Assembly: GCF_001424225.1 (NCBI RefSeq)
Contig: NZ_LMOR01000001.1
Span: forward strand, 5,427 to 69,426
Length of the DNA: 64,000 nt
Direction: 5' to 3'
Source of the DNA: Microbacterium sp. Leaf151
GTDB lineage: Bacteria > Actinomycetota > Actinomycetes > Actinomycetales > Microbacteriaceae
In this document: piece after piece, positions 35,646 to 44,263 of the stretch
Numbering within the stretch: the first letter of the stretch is position 1
Layout: each line of letters opens with the position of its first letter
Notes under the pieces: generated by a model
What the model was told of the DNA's origin: nothing
The model's input: only the letters and a program-made list of their open reading frames with translations
The model's database searches: none
Position numbers and translations under genes: made by a program

Positions 35646-37322
35646 TCACCACCCCATGATGTGCACGCCCGAGCGGGTGATCCGTACGGCCGGCTCGGGC
35701 CGGTGCACGCCTCTCGGACGGTAGCCCAGAGGCTGAGACTCACCGAGGATGTCGGCAAGGTACCAGATGATGGCGAGCCACATCTCCGTCCCCTGCAGCC
35801 CGCATCGTCCTTGCTCCGCGGAGTCCTGAAGACGGAAGGCGAACCCTCGCGTCGGTGCCCACATCGTGAGGGTGTGCTCCAGCATCCGCCTCGCCACAGC
35901 CTGCGTCTCATCTGATCGATGGCCCGTTTCCCGGGTGAGCCACAACGGGTGGACGACGTCCAGCACGTTGCAGGCGTCATAGGTCTCCGCGGTGAAGTAG
36001 GCCTCGTTCGCGGAGTGTTCGAGGACGGTGTCGATGGTGGCGGTCGGATGCGGCAGCGGAATGCCGAACTGGGCGTAGGTTCCGCGAGTCGTCCGGTAGG
36101 CGCCGTTCACGAGGAGCAGGAGGTCCCCCCCGGATGCCGCATCGCCCCACATCCCGGTTCGGGAGTCCGCGCGGGTGGTCAGCCATCCGAGGAGACTCTC
36201 GACGGCGCCGGGGAGGACGGAGTGTCCCGAGCGAAGCGCCCAGTGCAATGCCGTTCCCAAAGCGTCAACCCGGTGGCCCGCGTCCCAGGGGTCCGTGCGC
36301 CAGGGGAGCGACTCGCAGAAGCCCGAGATGTCCGCCGGGGTCATCCTCGTCGCCTCGCTGACCGCGTGCGGCAGTTGACCCCGGAGCAGGTCGATCGCGT
36401 AGCCGACACTCAGCACGTGATAGGCCGCATCGGCGTCGTCGAACGGCTTCCCGGGAGCGGAATGCACGCCGGGGGAAGGTATCCGCCCATCGGGGCGCTG
36501 CGTCGCCGCCAGCCGGGCTCGATGCTGGTGGGAGGTCAGCTGCGGCGGGGCGCCCGGAAGAAGCAGTCGCGCCACCTCGACCGCGTCGCAGTGAGCGCGC
36601 AACGACGGATCCACCCCGGGACGATCGGAGTAGACGCCCGACTCCGCATCCCAGGCACGAGCGAGGATCGTCTCCGCGTCGGCGCGGGCGTGTTCGGCGA
36701 ACTCACGCAACCGGATCGCCAGATCCCGGGACCGATGGGTCGCCGCCTCGGCCGGCGCCACTCTCCATCGGATGAACTTCGCCGGGTTCCCCCCGACGAT
36801 GGCCCCGGAGGGGACGTCCTTCGTCACCACGGCGCCGGCGGCGAGAACAGAGTGGGCACCGACCATGACGCCGTCGAGGATGACCACGTGAGACCCGATC
36901 CACACGTCATCATCGACGACGATCCCCTTCGAGGTCAGCGGTTGTCGGAAGACCGGGGTGCCCGGTTCCATCGAGTGGTTGAACCCGAGGAGGGAGGTGT
37001 GCGCCCCGATGCGGACGCCCGCGCCCAGGCGAACGCGTCCGCGGATCACGGTGTAGGGGTTGATGCTGCAGTCGCTGCCGGCGATGAGTTCGCCCGTCAG
37101 GTACGCGCCCGCGGCGATGTACGAGCGCTCACCGAGGTGGAGGACGTCGTTGTCCACCGCCGCAGTGTCCGCAACGAACGCGTCCTCCGCGAAGGTGCGG
37201 TCGCCCCGCTCGGCGAGGGCGAGCAATCGCTCCCTCTGAGACTGCTTCGCCTCATCGGAGGCCGACTCCCAAAAAGACCACGGAGAGAAGCCGAGCGTCT
37301 CGACGCCGTCCTGTCCACCCAT
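35646..37322 (-). CDS. fusion: hexapeptide acetyltransferase + alpha/alpha-toroid domain
   Basis: 558 residues. Residues about 60-195 form a left-handed beta helix of the CAT/NodL acetyltransferase type (SLLGFNHSMEPG with the catalytic His, VWIGSHVVILDGVMVGAHSVLAAGAVVTKDVPSGAIVGGNPAKFIR). Residues 205-555 are alpha-helical with an alpha/alpha-toroid look (DPWDAGHRVDALGTALHWAL, ANEAYFTAETYDACNVLDVVHPLWL, QGTEMWLAIIWYLADIL), as in polysaccharide lyases and GH88/105-type proteins. I know of no named family with this pairing. It is the last gene of the leftward uronate operon. The toroid half could bind or cleave a sugar while the other half moves acetyl groups. ATG preceded by GGGAGGG. Confidence 0.7.
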   Translation of the reverse strand: MGGQDGVETLGFSPWSFWESASDEAKQSQRERLLALAERGDRTFAEDAFVADTAAVDNDVLHLGERSYIAAGAYLTGELIAGSDCSINPYTVIRGRVRLGAGVRIGAHTSLLGFNHSMEPGTPVFRQPLTSKGIVVDDDVWIGSHVVILDGVMVGAHSVLAAGAVVTKDVPSGAIVGGNPAKFIRWRVAPAEAATHRSRDLAIRLREFAEHARADAETILARAWDAESGVYSDRPGVDPSLRAHCDAVEVARLLLPGAPPQLTSHQHRARLAATQRPDGRIPSPGVHSAPGKPFDDADAAYHVLSVGYAIDLLRGQLPHAVSEATRMTPADISGFCESLPWRTDPWDAGHRVDALGTALHWALRSGHSVLPGAVESLLGWLTTRADSRTGMWGDAASGGDLLLLVNGAYRTTRGTYAQFGIPLPHPTATIDTVLEHSANEAYFTAETYDACNVLDVVHPLWLTRETGHRSDETQAVARRMLEHTLTMWAPTRGFAFRLQDSAEQGRCGLQGTEMWLAIIWYLADILGESQPLGYRPRGVHRPEPAVRITRSGVHIMGW

Positions 37323-37352
37323 GCCCCCACCCTCCCGAATCGCGTGTCCCGG

Positions 37353-37982
37353 TCAATGCGTCAGCGACGCCCGGGAGCGGAGGACGTCCGCGAGTCGTTC
37401 CAGCTGCGCGGCGTCCTCGAGAGCCGATCCGACGGCGGCGACGCGGACGCCGGCGTCGAGGAACTCCGTCACGTTCGCTGCGTCGAGACCTCCGGTCGCG
37501 ACGAACTGGACGTCGGGGAAAGGACCGCGGATATGCCGGAACCATCCGGACCCGAGCCACGTCGCGGGAAACGCCTTCATCCACACCACGCCCAGCGACA
37601 CGGCGAGCTGCACCTCGCTGGGTGTCGCCACCCCCGGGAGGATCGGCAGGTTCGCCGCTCGCGCTGCGTCCAGGACGCGCGGATCGAGTCCCGGCGAGAC
37701 GAGGTAGGCCGCACCCGCGGCGCGGGCGACGTCGACCTGATCCGGGTGGAGGATCGTCCCCGCTCCGACGCTCCGGCCGTTCGCCGCGGCCCGGGTCGCC
37801 AGCTCGCGCAGCACCCGCTCATCTTCTTCGGTCTGCAGGGGAACCTCGACGGCTTCCACTCCCAGCTCCCAGGCCGTCTCGGCCAGGCGCAGAGACCGCT
37901 CCATCCCCATCCCTCGCAGGATGGCCATCAGCGGGGATCCCGCGAAGAGTTCTTCGAGTCGAGCAGCTTCCGCGGCACTCAT
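37353..37982 (-). CDS. eda: 2-dehydro-3-deoxy-6-phosphogluconate (KDPG) aldolase
   Basis: 209 residues, a complete class I KDPG/KHG aldolase: MAILRG near 19-24 holding the catalytic-site arginine, VEVPLQTEE with the conserved Glu position, GAGTILHPDQV, LVSPGLDPRVL, LPILPGVATPSE, WMKAFPATWLG with the Schiff-base Lys, and FVATGGLD. It cleaves KDPG to pyruvate and glyceraldehyde-3-phosphate, the last step of this pathway. ATGA overlap with the kinase gene. Confidence 0.92.
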   Translation of the reverse strand: MSAAEAARLEELFAGSPLMAILRGMGMERSLRLAETAWELGVEAVEVPLQTEEDERVLRELATRAAANGRSVGAGTILHPDQVDVARAAGAAYLVSPGLDPRVLDAARAANLPILPGVATPSEVQLAVSLGVVWMKAFPATWLGSGWFRHIRGPFPDVQFVATGGLDAANVTEFLDAGVRVAAVGSALEDAAQLERLADVLRSRASLTH

Positions 37983-38878
37983 GCGTAGCTTCCTTCCACG
38001 GTGTCGGTGAGGGACATCAGGGTTCGCGCGGCGAAGGCGTGCCCGGCCGTGAGCCGGTCCCGCGTCGACGCGTCCGACAGGAGCGCAGCCACGTAGCCCC
38101 CGGCGAAGGCGTCGCCCGCCCCGACCGGCTCGACCACGTCGACGACGAGCGCGGGGACGAACACTCGACCCTCCCCGGTGAACGCCGTGGCGCCGACATC
38201 GCCGTCTTTCACGACGAGTTCGTCGACGTCGGGCAGCAGGGCACGGACATCGTCGGCGGTCGCCGTCGCCCAGAGGGTCTCTGCTTCGTCGCGGCCGGTG
38301 AAGACGGTGTCCGCCCGCTGGGCGAGCGCCAGCAACACGGGCGCTGCGGCTGCTGCGTCCCACAAGGGGAGGCGGTGATTGACGTCGAAGGAGATGCGAA
38401 CGCCCGCCTCGCGCGCGCGTCTCATCAGCTGCTCGAGGAACTCTCGCGCCGTGTCGGAGATCGCCGCGGTGATTCCGGACACGTGGAGCACGTCGACGCC
38501 GGCGAGGTCGATGTCATCCGCGTCCGAGCGCGAGAGTGCGGACGCAGCCGAGCCCCGCCGGTAGTAGGTGACTCCGGCGCCGGGGTTCTTGACGTAGACG
38601 CCCGTGGGCCGAGTGTCGTCCCACCCGACCGTGCTCACGTCCACTCCGCGAGACCTCAGCTGCTGCGCGACCCGGTGCCCCAAAGGGTCACTGCCGAGGC
38701 GGCTGAACCAGACCGCCCGGTGCCCCGCGCTCGCCACGTGCGTCGCGACGTTGGATTCCGCTCCCCCGGCCTCGACCAGAAAAGACGCCGCGTCCACGAC
38801 CGAGGTGAACACGCTCGGCACGATCATCGCCATGGTCTCTCCGACGGCGAGGAGCGTGCGGGGTCTCGGAGCGTTCAT
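37979..38878 (-). CDS. kdgK: 2-keto-3-deoxygluconate kinase (PfkB family)
   Basis: 299 residues of the ribokinase/PfkB fold: LLAVGETMAMI and GGAESNVATHVASAGH at the N-terminus; the substrate-binding region GVTYYRRGSAAS; and EPVGAGDAFAGGYVAAL with the catalytic Asp and the anion hole of the PfkB signature. Phosphorylates KDG at position 6. Its ATG overlaps the kduI stop and its stop overlaps the eda start, so isomerase, kinase and aldolase are coupled. Confidence 0.9.
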   Translation of the reverse strand: MNAPRPRTLLAVGETMAMIVPSVFTSVVDAASFLVEAGGAESNVATHVASAGHRAVWFSRLGSDPLGHRVAQQLRSRGVDVSTVGWDDTRPTGVYVKNPGAGVTYYRRGSAASALSRSDADDIDLAGVDVLHVSGITAAISDTAREFLEQLMRRAREAGVRISFDVNHRLPLWDAAAAAPVLLALAQRADTVFTGRDEAETLWATATADDVRALLPDVDELVVKDGDVGATAFTGEGRVFVPALVVDVVEPVGAGDAFAGGYVAALLSDASTRDRLTAGHAFAARTLMSLTDTVEGSYA

Positions 38879-39723
38879 CGCAGGTCGGTGATGGGCGCGG
38901 CATCCATGTCGTCGAACGCCTGGTTCTCGCCCGCCATCGCCCACACGAAGGAATAGGCGGCCGAGCCGACGCCGGAGTGCAACGACCAGCTGGGAGAGAT
39001 GACCGCCTGACGATCGGCGACGAGCAGGTGCCGGGTCTCTTCGCGCTCGCCCATCAGGTGCACCACGCGCGCGTCCTCGGGCACGTCGAAGTAGAGGTAG
39101 CACTCGGTCCGGCGGTCGTGGGTGTGCGCGGGCATGGTGTTCCACATGGACCCCGGATGCAGCTCGGTCACGCCCATGACGATCTGACAGCTCTTGATGC
39201 CGTTCTCGTGGATGTACTGGTTCAGCGTCCGACGGTTCGATGTCAGCTGATCGCCGAGTTCCCGCACCGTTCCCTCGCCGGGCGACACCAGCGCCGTGGG
39301 GTACGTCGTGTGGGCGGGCGCGGAGAAGAGGTAGAACTGCGCGCCGTCGGCACCGCCGTCGCCGTCGCGGAACCGCACGTCCTCGACGCCGCGTCCCAGG
39401 TAGAGGCAGGCGCCCTTGACGAGGGTGTGCTCCTCGCCGTCCGCGACGACGATACCCTCGCCGCCGACGTTGACGACGCCGAGTTCGCGATGCTCGAGGA
39501 AGGTTTCGCTCCGGATCTCGGGGTATCCGGTCAGCCGCAGTTCTGCGCCTGCGGGTACGGCCCCGCCGAGGACCACCCGGTCGTGGTGCGTGTAGGTCAG
39601 CCGGATCTCACCCGGCACGAAGACCTCCGGGATGAGGTAGGTGTCGCGAAGCTGCTGAGTGGTCAGGCCCGGGATCTGGGCGGGATTGGTCGCGTAACGC
39701 TGGGGGATGTGCGTCTCTGTCAC
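38875..39723 (-). CDS. kduI: 5-keto-4-deoxyuronate isomerase
   Basis: 282 residues, the usual KduI length, with the cupin metal site PAHTHDRRTECYLYF (two His and a Glu) and the fourth ligand His in SWSLHSGVG. Converts 4-deoxy-L-threo-5-hexosulose uronate, formed from unsaturated uronic acid, to 3-deoxy-D-glycero-2,5-hexodiulosonate. GTG start with AGGAGA before it. Lies 30 bases after kduD. Confidence 0.94.
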   Translation of the reverse strand: MTETHIPQRYATNPAQIPGLTTQQLRDTYLIPEVFVPGEIRLTYTHHDRVVLGGAVPAGAELRLTGYPEIRSETFLEHRELGVVNVGGEGIVVADGEEHTLVKGACLYLGRGVEDVRFRDGDGGADGAQFYLFSAPAHTTYPTALVSPGEGTVRELGDQLTSNRRTLNQYIHENGIKSCQIVMGVTELHPGSMWNTMPAHTHDRRTECYLYFDVPEDARVVHLMGEREETRHLLVADRQAVISPSWSLHSGVGSAAYSFVWAMAGENQAFDDMDAAPITDLR

Positions 39724-39753
39724 GAGAGTCTCCTGTGTGGTCGGTGGGGGCGG

Positions 39754-40518
39754 TTATCGGACGAGCCAGCCGCCGTCGACGGGGATGACGGCGCCCGTCA
39801 GGTAGGAAGCTGCGTCTGAGGCGAGGAACACGAACGCACCCTGGAGGTCGGATGCATCGCCCCAGCGGCCGGCCGGGATCCGAGCGAGGATCGATGCCGC
39901 TCGGTCCTCATCGGCACGCAGGGGCGCGGTGTTGTCCGTGGCCATGTAGCCGGGGGCGATGGCGTTGACGGTGACACCCGCGGCGGCCCATTCGTTCGCG
40001 AGTGCCTTGGTCAGGCCCGCGACGGCGTGCTTGGACGCGGTGTACCCGGGCACGAGGATGCCGCCCTGGAACGACAGCATCGAGGCGACGTTGATGATGC
40101 GGCCGCGCCCGGTCGCGATCATGTGCCGCCCCGCGGCCTGCGACAGGTGGAACACGGAATCGAGGTTGATGGCCAGGACCTCGTCCCAGTCGATCGCCGA
40201 GTGCTCCGCGGCGGGCGCGCGGCGGATCGTGCCGGCGTTGTTGACGAGGATGTCGAGACCGCCCAGTTCCGCGAGGGTCTCGTCGACGGCGCCGGCGAGC
40301 TCTCCGGGGGTGGCGCTGACGAGGTCTCGACGGATGAGGTGGGCTCGTCGACCGGTGGCGCGGACGAGTCGGGCGGTGTCGCTCGCGTCCCCGCGGTCGA
40401 GGAGCGCGACATCGGCGCCGGCTTCCGCGAGCGCGACGGCGGCGCCCTGTCCCAGGCCCCGGGTCGACCCCGTCACCAGTGCGACCTTGCCATCGAGGCG
40501 GAACGTGTCGAGGATCAT
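39754..40518 (-). CDS. kduD: 2-deoxy-D-gluconate / KDG dehydrogenase (KduD, SDR family)
   Basis: 254-residue short-chain dehydrogenase: cofactor loop VTGSTRGLGQG (about 16-26), NNAGT, the catalytic Ser-Tyr-Lys with Tyr-x3-Lys in PGYTASKHA, and the C-terminal LTGAVIPVDGGWLVR. The C-terminal half, in particular AIAPGYMATDNTAPLRAD, is that of KduD, which reduces 3-deoxy-D-glycero-2,5-hexodiulosonate to KDG. Start overlaps the stop of the FAH gene (ATGA). Confidence 0.92.
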   Translation of the reverse strand: MILDTFRLDGKVALVTGSTRGLGQGAAVALAEAGADVALLDRGDASDTARLVRATGRRAHLIRRDLVSATPGELAGAVDETLAELGGLDILVNNAGTIRRAPAAEHSAIDWDEVLAINLDSVFHLSQAAGRHMIATGRGRIINVASMLSFQGGILVPGYTASKHAVAGLTKALANEWAAAGVTVNAIAPGYMATDNTAPLRADEDRAASILARIPAGRWGDASDLQGAFVFLASDAASYLTGAVIPVDGGWLVR

Positions 40519-41423
40519 GCGGTGCCCTCCGGGAGCGATGGGGCGGCTGGGCTCTCCGACGGCGCCGCGATGAAGGTGGTGGTCAGTTCGCCGATGCCGG
40601 AGATGCGTACGGTGACCGCGTCGCCCGGCGCGAGCGGGCGATGACCCGCCTGAGCCTCGGCGAGCTTCTGCGGCGTCCCCGTGGAGATGATGTCGCCGGG
40701 CTCGAGGGTCAGGACCTGACTGATGTGCGAGATGACGAAGGCGACGCTGAAGATGGTGGTCGAGGTGGACTGGGAGACGGTGACCTCGCCGTCCCGGACG
40801 ACCTCGACCAGGACGTCCTGCGGGTCGGGGGCGTCATCGGTCGTGACGATCCACGGTCCGATGGGCGCGAACCCGTCGGAGCACTTCCCGAGTGCCCACT
40901 GGCTCTGCCGGCGCTGCCATGCGCGGTCGGACACGTCGTTGAGGATGGTGAACCCGGCGACGTGGGACATGGCGTCCTCGATCGAGACGTTGCGCGCACG
41001 GGTGCGGATGACGACGGCGAGCTCGCCCTCGTAGTCGACGTCGCGCGCCCCCTCGGGGATGACGACGGCGTCGTTCGGCCCCGCGAAGGTGTTGGGGGTC
41101 TTCACGAACACGTCGGGATACTCCGGGTCGTCCGCGGTCGGATCGACACCGTCGGGCGTGTGGCCGCGGTAGTTGTAGCCGAGGCACAGCATCTTGCCCG
41201 GGACGATGGGGGCTTCCAGGTCACCGGGGACGAGAGCGGGCAGGTCCTCGACGACCGCGCTCGCACAGCGCGCTCGTGCCGCGCGCATCCGTTCGTCATC
41301 GGTGATCAGAGCGAAGACGCCGGCGGCGACGTCGCCCAGATCGACCAGACGATCTCCGTGCGCGGTGCTCAGGACCGCCCCCGGCCGCGTTCCCGATGGC
41401 GTTCTGTGGGTGACGAGCCTCAC
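40515..41423 (-). CDS. fumarylacetoacetate hydrolase-family protein
   Basis: 302 residues with the FAH fold: KMLCLGYNYRGH, VFVKTPNTFAGPND, the metal-binding DVDYEGELAVVI (Asp/Glu cluster), GFTILNDVSDRAWQ and the terminal LEPGDIISTGTP. Closest in style to acylpyruvate and 2,4-diketo-3-deoxy-sugar acid hydrolases. It is not needed in the KduI/KduD/KdgK/Eda route, so it may act on another sugar of the same polymer, such as a deoxysugar (rhamnose or fucose). GTG at 41423 forms GTGA with the GH88 stop; the ATG at 41438 is an alternative. Confidence 0.85.
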   Translation of the reverse strand: MRLVTHRTPSGTRPGAVLSTAHGDRLVDLGDVAAGVFALITDDERMRAARARCASAVVEDLPALVPGDLEAPIVPGKMLCLGYNYRGHTPDGVDPTADDPEYPDVFVKTPNTFAGPNDAVVIPEGARDVDYEGELAVVIRTRARNVSIEDAMSHVAGFTILNDVSDRAWQRRQSQWALGKCSDGFAPIGPWIVTTDDAPDPQDVLVEVVRDGEVTVSQSTSTTIFSVAFVISHISQVLTLEPGDIISTGTPQKLAEAQAGHRPLAPGDAVTVRISGIGELTTTFIAAPSESPAAPSLPEGTA

Positions 41424-42607
41424 CAGTACTTCTTCCATTCCGGACGGGCGACGCGCATGAGCGCCTCGAGGTAGAAGTAGTCGCCCCACAGGGTTGCTTC
41501 GTCGACACCGACGTTCTTCGGCAGGTCGTAGACGCTGTGCAGGATGAGCCCGTCCGCGTCTTCGGGGGTCGCCGGCGTGTACTTCGCGATGAGCGAGGCG
41601 AGGATGGTGTGCGCGCGGGCCGCCCACTCGGCTGCCCGCGCGGCATCGGTTTCGACCTGGGCGAGTTCGAGCAGCCCGCAGACGACGATGGCGGCGGATG
41701 AGCTGTCTCGGGGGGCGTCGCTGCCGTCGGTGTAGACGAGGTCCCAGAACGGCACACCGTCGGCCGGCAGGTGGCGCAGGAAGTACTCGGCGCACCGTCG
41801 GGCGGCGGCGAGGAGCCGCTCGTCGCCGGTGACGGCGTAGTTCATCGCGAACCCGTAGACGCCCCACGCCTGACCTCGCGCCCAGCACGATTCGTCGAAC
41901 GCGCCCTGTTCGGTGGCACCGCGAAGCGGCGCACCCGTCTCGGCATCCCAGTAGAACGTGTGGAAGGTGGAGTCATCGGGTCGGAGGATGTTCTGCTCGA
42001 GTTGAGCGGTGTGACGCCGGACCGCGTCGGAGTAGCGCTCGTCACCCGTCTCTTCCGCCGCCCAGGTGAGCAGCGGCATGTTCATGAGGCTGTCGATGAT
42101 GGTTCGGCCCCGCTGGAGGGGGTCGGAGAGGTCTCCCCAGGCCTGGATGACACCTGCCGGTTCGAGGAAACGCCGCATGAGGTGGTCCGCGGCGAGGAGG
42201 GCATCCGCGCGTGCGACTTCGTCGCCCGTGAGGCGGTGGGCGGCGACCGCGGAGAGGGTGTAGAGGAAACCGAGGTCGTGGGTGTCCAGGTCGATCTCGT
42301 CGCGGACGCGGCGGCCGAAGTCCGCGACGTCGGCCTCGGCGGCCTGCCGATAGACGTCATTGCCCGTGAGTTCCCACGCCAGCCACAGCTGCCCGGTCCG
42401 GAAGCTCGTCGTCCAGCCGCGGTTGCCTCCTTCGGGGACGGATCCGTGGGCGGGCCTCGGGTGGTATCGATTGTCGGTGGTGGTGTCGTCCGGGTAGGCG
42501 GCCCCGAGAGTGGCGGTGTTGCGTTCGACGGTTGCCACAGCGGCGGCGATGGCCGTCTCGGTCGACACGGCCGGAGAGGTCCGGGTCGTGGGTGAGGTGA
42601 AGGTCAT
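41420..42607 (-). CDS. ugl: GH88 unsaturated glucuronyl hydrolase
   Basis: 395 residues, alpha/alpha-barrel GH88. WTTSFRTGQLWLAWELTG, DTHDLGF with the first catalytic Asp (D111) and IDSLMNMPLL with the second (D172, equivalent to D149 of the Bacillus enzyme), then WARGQAWGVYGFAM. No signal peptide, so it works in the cytoplasm, removing the 4,5-unsaturated uronic acid from oligosaccharides made by a lyase. The sugar it frees opens to the KduI substrate. This enzyme links the lyase and importer to the KDG genes of the same operon. Confidence 0.92.
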   Translation of the reverse strand: MTFTSPTTRTSPAVSTETAIAAAVATVERNTATLGAAYPDDTTTDNRYHPRPAHGSVPEGGNRGWTTSFRTGQLWLAWELTGNDVYRQAAEADVADFGRRVRDEIDLDTHDLGFLYTLSAVAAHRLTGDEVARADALLAADHLMRRFLEPAGVIQAWGDLSDPLQRGRTIIDSLMNMPLLTWAAEETGDERYSDAVRRHTAQLEQNILRPDDSTFHTFYWDAETGAPLRGATEQGAFDESCWARGQAWGVYGFAMNYAVTGDERLLAAARRCAEYFLRHLPADGVPFWDLVYTDGSDAPRDSSSAAIVVCGLLELAQVETDAARAAEWAARAHTILASLIAKYTPATPEDADGLILHSVYDLPKNVGVDEATLWGDYFYLEALMRVARPEWKKYW

Positions 42608-42632
42608 CAGCGTCTTTCTCGAAGTGGGGGGA

Positions 42633-43307
42633 TCAGCGTGCGGGAACGGGTGCGGGGTCCAGGACCGGGCGGAGGGTGTAGCGGGCGTTGGTCCAGGCGA
42701 GGTAGAACGCCGCGGATGCCGTGACGCCGATGCCGATCGCCGGCGCGGAGGCGAACACACCGCCCTGCACGATCAGCGCCACCAGCGAGATCGCGCTGAG
42801 GTACCAGCGTCGGAGTCCCAAATAGAGCGCGGCCTTGAAGAGGTCGCGCAGCCGCGCCTCGGGCACCTCGGCCAGCGCGACGAGCGAGACCACGGCGGTG
42901 TTCACGGTGAGGATCGCGACCACCGCCAGCAGCGGCACGGTGTACACCGCCACGGTCGAGTCCGACAGGAAGCGGACGTCGACGAGGACGATGACGAGCA
43001 CGATCGAGGCGAGCGCACCGATGGCCAGGGCGCGGCGCCAGGTGGCCTGCAGGCCCGCCAGGAAGGCACGGATCGGCCCGAGTCCCACCCCCGAGTGCTC
43101 GCGGAACGCGCGGAACACGGCCGCGATGACCGGGGCTGTCAGGGGCATCGTCAGCGCGAGCATCGGCCAGGAGAGCGCGGGATCCGTCGTCATCAGGAGG
43201 ATGAGGAACGGCGCGCTTCCGACGGCGAGCAGCACGTTGGAGATCAGGCCGAGGTACAGCATCCCGATGATGCCGGACCAGGTGTCGTGGGATACGAGGT
43301 TCTTCAT
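42633..43307 (-). CDS. DUF624 (YesL-like) membrane protein
   Basis: 224 residues with about five membrane segments. The N-terminal VGSAPFLILLMTT and TMPLTAPVIAAVFRAFREH, containing the conserved polar first loop, match the DUF624/YesL family, which often lies beside CUT1 sugar importers. It may assist assembly or coupling of the importer, but no function is proven. Two bases separate its ATG from the stop of the second permease gene. Confidence 0.85.
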   Translation of the reverse strand: MKNLVSHDTWSGIIGMLYLGLISNVLLAVGSAPFLILLMTTDPALSWPMLALTMPLTAPVIAAVFRAFREHSGVGLGPIRAFLAGLQATWRRALAIGALASIVLVIVLVDVRFLSDSTVAVYTVPLLAVVAILTVNTAVVSLVALAEVPEARLRDLFKAALYLGLRRWYLSAISLVALIVQGGVFASAPAIGIGVTASAAFYLAWTNARYTLRPVLDPAPVPAR

Positions 43308-43309
43308 GA

Positions 43310-44263
43310 TCAGCCCTTGAGCCCGCTGGTGGCGATGCCCTCGACGAAGTACTTCTGGCCGAGCAGGAAGATGATCGCGATGGGGATCACCGAGATGGTG
43401 AGACCGGCGAACAGCAGCGCGTAATTGGTGTCGTAGAGGTTGCTGACGAAGCTGCGCAGACCCAACTGGATGGTCCACAGGTCGGGGTTCCGCAGGTAGA
43501 TCAGCGGCCCGAGATAGTCGTTCCAGGTGTTCACGAAGGTGAGCAGGGTCAGGCTCGCCAGCGCCGGGACGGACAGCGGCAGCATGATCTTGCGCCAGAT
43601 CGCGTACTCGCTGAGTCCGTCGATCCGTGCCGCCTCGGAGAGCTCCTCGGGGATCGTCTCGTAGTACTGCTTCATGAGGAACACTCCGAAGGCGCCGAAG
43701 GCCTGCAAGAGCACGACGGCCCACAGTGTGTTGGTGACGTTGAAGTTCGTCAGCAGGATGAACTGGGGGATCATGTACGACTGCCACGGCACGGCGATGG
43801 TGCCGATGTACAGCAGGAAGAGAACGTCGCGGCCGGGGAATCGGATGCGCGCGAACCCGTACGCGGCGAACGAGCCGGTCAGCACCTGCAACGCCGTCAC
43901 GACGACCGACAGGAAGAGCGTGTTGCGGATCCAGGTGAGGATGTTCGACTGCGACCAGATGTCGACGTAGTTCTGCCAGATGAAGGTCTCCGGGACCCAT
44001 CGCAGCGGGATGGAGAAGACCTCGTTCGCGGACTTCAGCGAGCTCATGACCATCCAGAAGAACGGCATGAGCAGCGCCGCGGCGAAGACGATGAGGGCGG
44101 CGTAGCCCGCGATCCGAGCCGCTCGACGCGCCGGCGTCAGGGGCGGGGCGTCGACGGGACGCTGACCGCCGCCGGCGAGCTTGAACAGGCCGCGACGCGG
44201 AGGGGGCGGCGCGACGATGCTGACCGTCTTCAGGTCCTGCGTGGGGGTGACTGTGCCGACCAT
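43310..44263 (-). CDS. ABC transporter permease (MalG/LacG type)
   Basis: 317 residues, six membrane segments from about residue 52, with EAA loop ELSEAARIDGLSEYAIWRKIMLPLSVPALA and a C-terminal VEGIATSGLKG. The start ATG at 44263 overlaps the stop of the first permease (TGATG). A CUT1-type permease for the oligosaccharide made by the extracellular enzymes of the locus. No ATPase gene in the operon. Confidence 0.92.
   Translation of the reverse strand: MVGTVTPTQDLKTVSIVAPPPPRRGLFKLAGGGQRPVDAPPLTPARRAARIAGYAALIVFAAALLMPFFWMVMSSLKSANEVFSIPLRWVPETFIWQNYVDIWSQSNILTWIRNTLFLSVVVTALQVLTGSFAAYGFARIRFPGRDVLFLLYIGTIAVPWQSYMIPQFILLTNFNVTNTLWAVVLLQAFGAFGVFLMKQYYETIPEELSEAARIDGLSEYAIWRKIMLPLSVPALASLTLLTFVNTWNDYLGPLIYLRNPDLWTIQLGLRSFVSNLYDTNYALLFAGLTISVIPIAIIFLLGQKYFVEGIATSGLKG

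Noticed and set aside
35919-37988. 689-codon rightward frame antisense to the fusion and eda genes
   Set aside because: No recognisable domain; the minus strand encodes the hexapeptide and aldolase motifs.
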